A stretch of DNA of 64,000 nucleotides from Dirofilaria immitis. Lineage: Eukaryota > Nematoda > Chromadorea > Rhabditida > Onchocercidae. Both the position numbers and the translations under genes were made by a program. The stretch is taken from positions 1,076,001 through 1,140,000 of the forward strand of contig JAKNDB010000092.1 of NCBI GenBank assembly GCA_024305405.1. The letters are read 5' to 3'. Of this stretch, positions 61,466-64,000 are shown piece after piece. Position 1 is the stretch's first letter; each line of letters starts with the position of its first letter. The notes beneath the pieces are model-generated. The model saw nothing but the letters and a program-made list of their open reading frames with translations. It was not told the DNA's origin and did not search any database.

Positions 61466-63387
61466 ATGATCAGGAGATACGTCCGTGCATTATTCTGCAA
61501 ATCAAACTTTGGATTACCGACTCGGGCATATTTATTGATTAGCTGTAATTATCACAGTTCATCTCAATTCTGCTGTGCCTCGAAAGTCGACGAAGAGGCT
61601 TCAGAAGATAATAAAGGAGCAGAAGAGGCTACTGGTTACGCTTATAATACTGTAGAGAAGAAAAAGGTCTTTATCGACCAAAACATACGTTGGAAGAACA
61701 AATAGCTTATATGAATAGTGAAGGTATTTTTTTCTCTCTCTCTCTCTCTTTATTATGCAAACATTTTTTTTTTCGAATAAAACGATGCTAATTTAATTTC
61801 AATTTTGTTTCAGTTATATGCATATCAATTTAGCAGAATGAGATTTCAGGAAAAAAAGCTTTATTTATTTTTGGTGTAGAATAGCGATTTTTTTTTCAGT
61901 ATATGCGGATACATATAAAGGATTGCCAGTTTATCATTTCTATAGACGTAATTTCAAAGGACAAGCTATTTTTATGCCAAAACCGCGGATGTTTTGTGTT
62001 GATAAAGAGGGAAAATTCAAAGTAAATCATGCTTGTCCTATCTGTCGCGATGAATATCTATTCTTCGATTATCGGGTAATTTTTTCTTATAAAAATATTG
62101 CTTATCTATAATATATGAATATTATTTATATTTAATACTTTCTGATCAATTAGATTATGTAATTTATGATTTTAACTGTATGTTATGATTGAAGCAGCAA
62201 ATTCAATATTAGTGATGAAAGAGAGAAATAAGCTTTTTGTAAAAGTTAATTTTTATTTGTAGAAATAAGAATCGAATGGCAATTTAAAATAAGTAACCAA
62301 GCATGCAAAAATGGTAGCATGCGTAGGGAATTATGATGGTTGAAAATGTTAGATTTTGTATGTCTATTTGTTACTTTATTTACCATTACAAGAATGGCAT
62401 ACGGATGCGGTGTCAAAAATTTCTTTCCCAGTAATATCAGTGGAATATTAAATAGATAATCAAAAATAGAACATAAATAGATAAACGAAAACAAGTAACA
62501 AGATTCAGTTTTTTAATTCCTTTACTTGTAATATTCAACATTTCAGAATCCTGCTTTAATTCTACAGTTTCTTTATGATCAAACGGATCGCATACTTCCT
62601 CTCAAAAAGTTAGGCTTGTGTTTTGATCAGTATGCACAACTTCGAGCACAGTTGTTAAAAGCAAAAGAGCATGGTTTGTTGATATTTTCTGAGTATTTTT
62701 GCCCTTATATGCTATCGAAATGAAACGAAATGGGGCGACACATTGTTTTTTAAACCGTTCATTTAGTTCTTTGTATTGAAGGAAATTCAGAAGTCAGGAA
62801 AGTGAAGAAATCTAATTTAGGTAACGAAAGCTTGAAGATATTTCTCTGAATAATTTTGGAGTAATTCTTATATTTACGAAAAAATCGAACTTTTCAGCAT
62901 TAAAAATTCAGAAAATTATGAGAAAAAGTATAATAGTAATAATTTAAAATTCTTGATCTATACTTTGAAATTTATAGAAAGATTTATTTGACAAAAATTT
63001 TTGCAGCGAGGATAGAATATATATTTACTTTGTTTACTCTGTGCCGTTGTTCATTTCAGTTGATAGCAAAAAGTTTCGATTGCATAGGAAATGGAAAACT
63101 GAGCAGTTATACTGCTCCAGTAACATTTTATTTTTTTCCCGTAATAAATATTTAGATTTAATTTTTCAGGTTTCATTAAGTTCGCAGTACCATTTCAAAA
63201 TTTCGACTATAAAAACTGGTATCCATGGTGGGATAAAGATGACCATGTGTATGTTCGGCGTGAAGTGCCAGTGGAAGAAATTCATAAACAACCCTTGGTG
63301 AACTTTCCGGTTCATAATCGTGATTATAATAATGATTGGGATCAGTACTGGTTACGACATAAGGAATTTGTACAGCGTTCTAAATAA
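61466..63387 (+). CDS. MRPS18B: Mitochondrial ribosomal small-subunit protein mS40 (MRPS18B)
   Basis: Four exons: 61466 to about 61721, 61900-62073, 62548-62672, 63169-63387. The N-terminus MIRRYVRALFCKSNFG is basic and hydrophobic, as for mitochondrial import. The core matches the S18b family: YHFYRRNFKGQAIFMPKPR, then NHACPICRDEYLFFDYRNPA, LILQFLYDQTDRILPLKKLG, KAKEHGFIKFAVPF, and the aromatic YKNWYPWWDKDD near the end. The CPIC pair belongs to the S18 zinc/structural site. The first exon continues in the family frame (GLYRPKHTLEEQIAYMNSE) only if one A is added to the five-A run at 61661-61665; the following joins are then in phase. It is a component of the mitochondrial 28S-type subunit. 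AATAAA at 63453-63458 is a good poly(A) signal. Confidence 0.9.
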
Positions 63388-64000
63388 ATGTTTAAGTTTT
63401 TTATTGTGTACAGTCTAATATTATTTCGAGCCCAGTTAACATCTAACAAAGCAATAAAGTTCACTGTAATCTTATTTTAACTCATAAATCTTTGCATAAT
63501 TTTTGTTCTGATAATCCCTCTGGTATTGTCCGGTACATCTCGAAAAACTATCTCATTGAGTTCTAGTTCATGATAATCTAGTCGAATTTTTTAAATTCAA
63601 AAATTATTGCAATATACTGCACATGAACATAATGCTGCTAACTGCATATAGCATATTATTGATACAGAATCATCCATGCAATGTTCGGTACTGAATGAAA
63701 TTCAAATTTTTTGTAAATTTCTTTCGCTTTGCAATAAATCTTGTTACTTTGATGTTCATCGTATATAGTGACTTGAAAGTTTAATTTAAGTTAATGATCG
63801 CCTAATTGTGCAAAAAATATTGCAACTTTAGCAAAATCATAAGAGAAAAATACTTTAAATATGTATAAAATACGGATTGCAGAAGAGTTGTCAGATTTTC
63901 TCACTACAAGAATTTAGAAATTATTTCTATTATTTCTAAGATGTTATTTGAATTTTAATCAAATAATGCAATGGTGTACTAATCCTACAGTATATTGTTT
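63388..64000. other. 3' flank of mS40, no further gene seen
   Basis: Contains the mS40 poly(A) signal at 63453-63458. The remaining sequence to the end of the window is A+T-rich with no supported exon. Confidence 0.5.

Overview
The window is nuclear DNA of a nematode. The signs are strong A+T richness, genes broken into many short exons by small GT-AG introns, T-rich acceptors ending in TTTCAG or TTTTAG, and start codons sitting 4-10 nt behind an acceptor (cactin, prp-6, mS40), as expected for spliced-leader trans-splicing. The very high A+T content and the protein sequences fit a clade III (spirurid or filarial-like) worm best; that placement is inference and no species is named.

Layout. 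About 1.0-2.2 kb (-): a small Ly6/three-finger surface protein. 2.2-7.6 kb: A+T-rich, no supported gene. 7.6-13.4 kb (-): an E2F transcription factor with winged-helix, coiled-coil/marked-box and C-terminal Rb-binding segments. 13.4-17.7 kb: intergenic, with a 43-45 bp minisatellite and a long (AC)n tract. 17.7-20.9 kb (-): a MADF-domain DNA-binding protein. 20.9-22.1 kb: divergent promoter region. 22.1-28.1 kb (+): ZW10. 28.8-34.6 kb (+): mitochondrial elongation factor G1. 34.6-40.8 kb: repeat-bearing, gene-poor, with one orphan exon on the minus strand. 40.9 and 47.4 kb: two identical tRNA-Arg(ACG) genes on either side of cactin (41.4-45.7 kb, +). 48.8-52.5 kb (+): an unrecognised Cys-containing, probably secreted or membrane protein. 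54.7-60.3 kb (+): pre-mRNA splicing factor PRP6/PRPF6. 61.5-63.4 kb (+): mitochondrial ribosomal protein mS40/MRPS18B.

Most of these are housekeeping genes. They cover cell cycle (E2F, ZW10), splicing (cactin, PRP6) and mitochondrial translation (mtEF-G1, mS40). ZW10 and mtEF-G1 are close together on one strand and may form an operon.

The most consequential observation is about sequence quality. Conserved exons in six genes go out of frame at about twenty places. Nearly all lie in or beside a mononucleotide run, and each is repaired by adding one base. This looks like deletion-biased homopolymer error in the assembly, not loss of the genes. I see no CRISPR array, no intact transposon, and no convincing novel multi-gene system. 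The best leads for new biology are the unrecognised gene at 48.8-52.5 kb, the shared N-terminal exon design of the E2F and MADF neighbours, GC-AG introns in mtEF-G1, and a divergent domain V in that protein.
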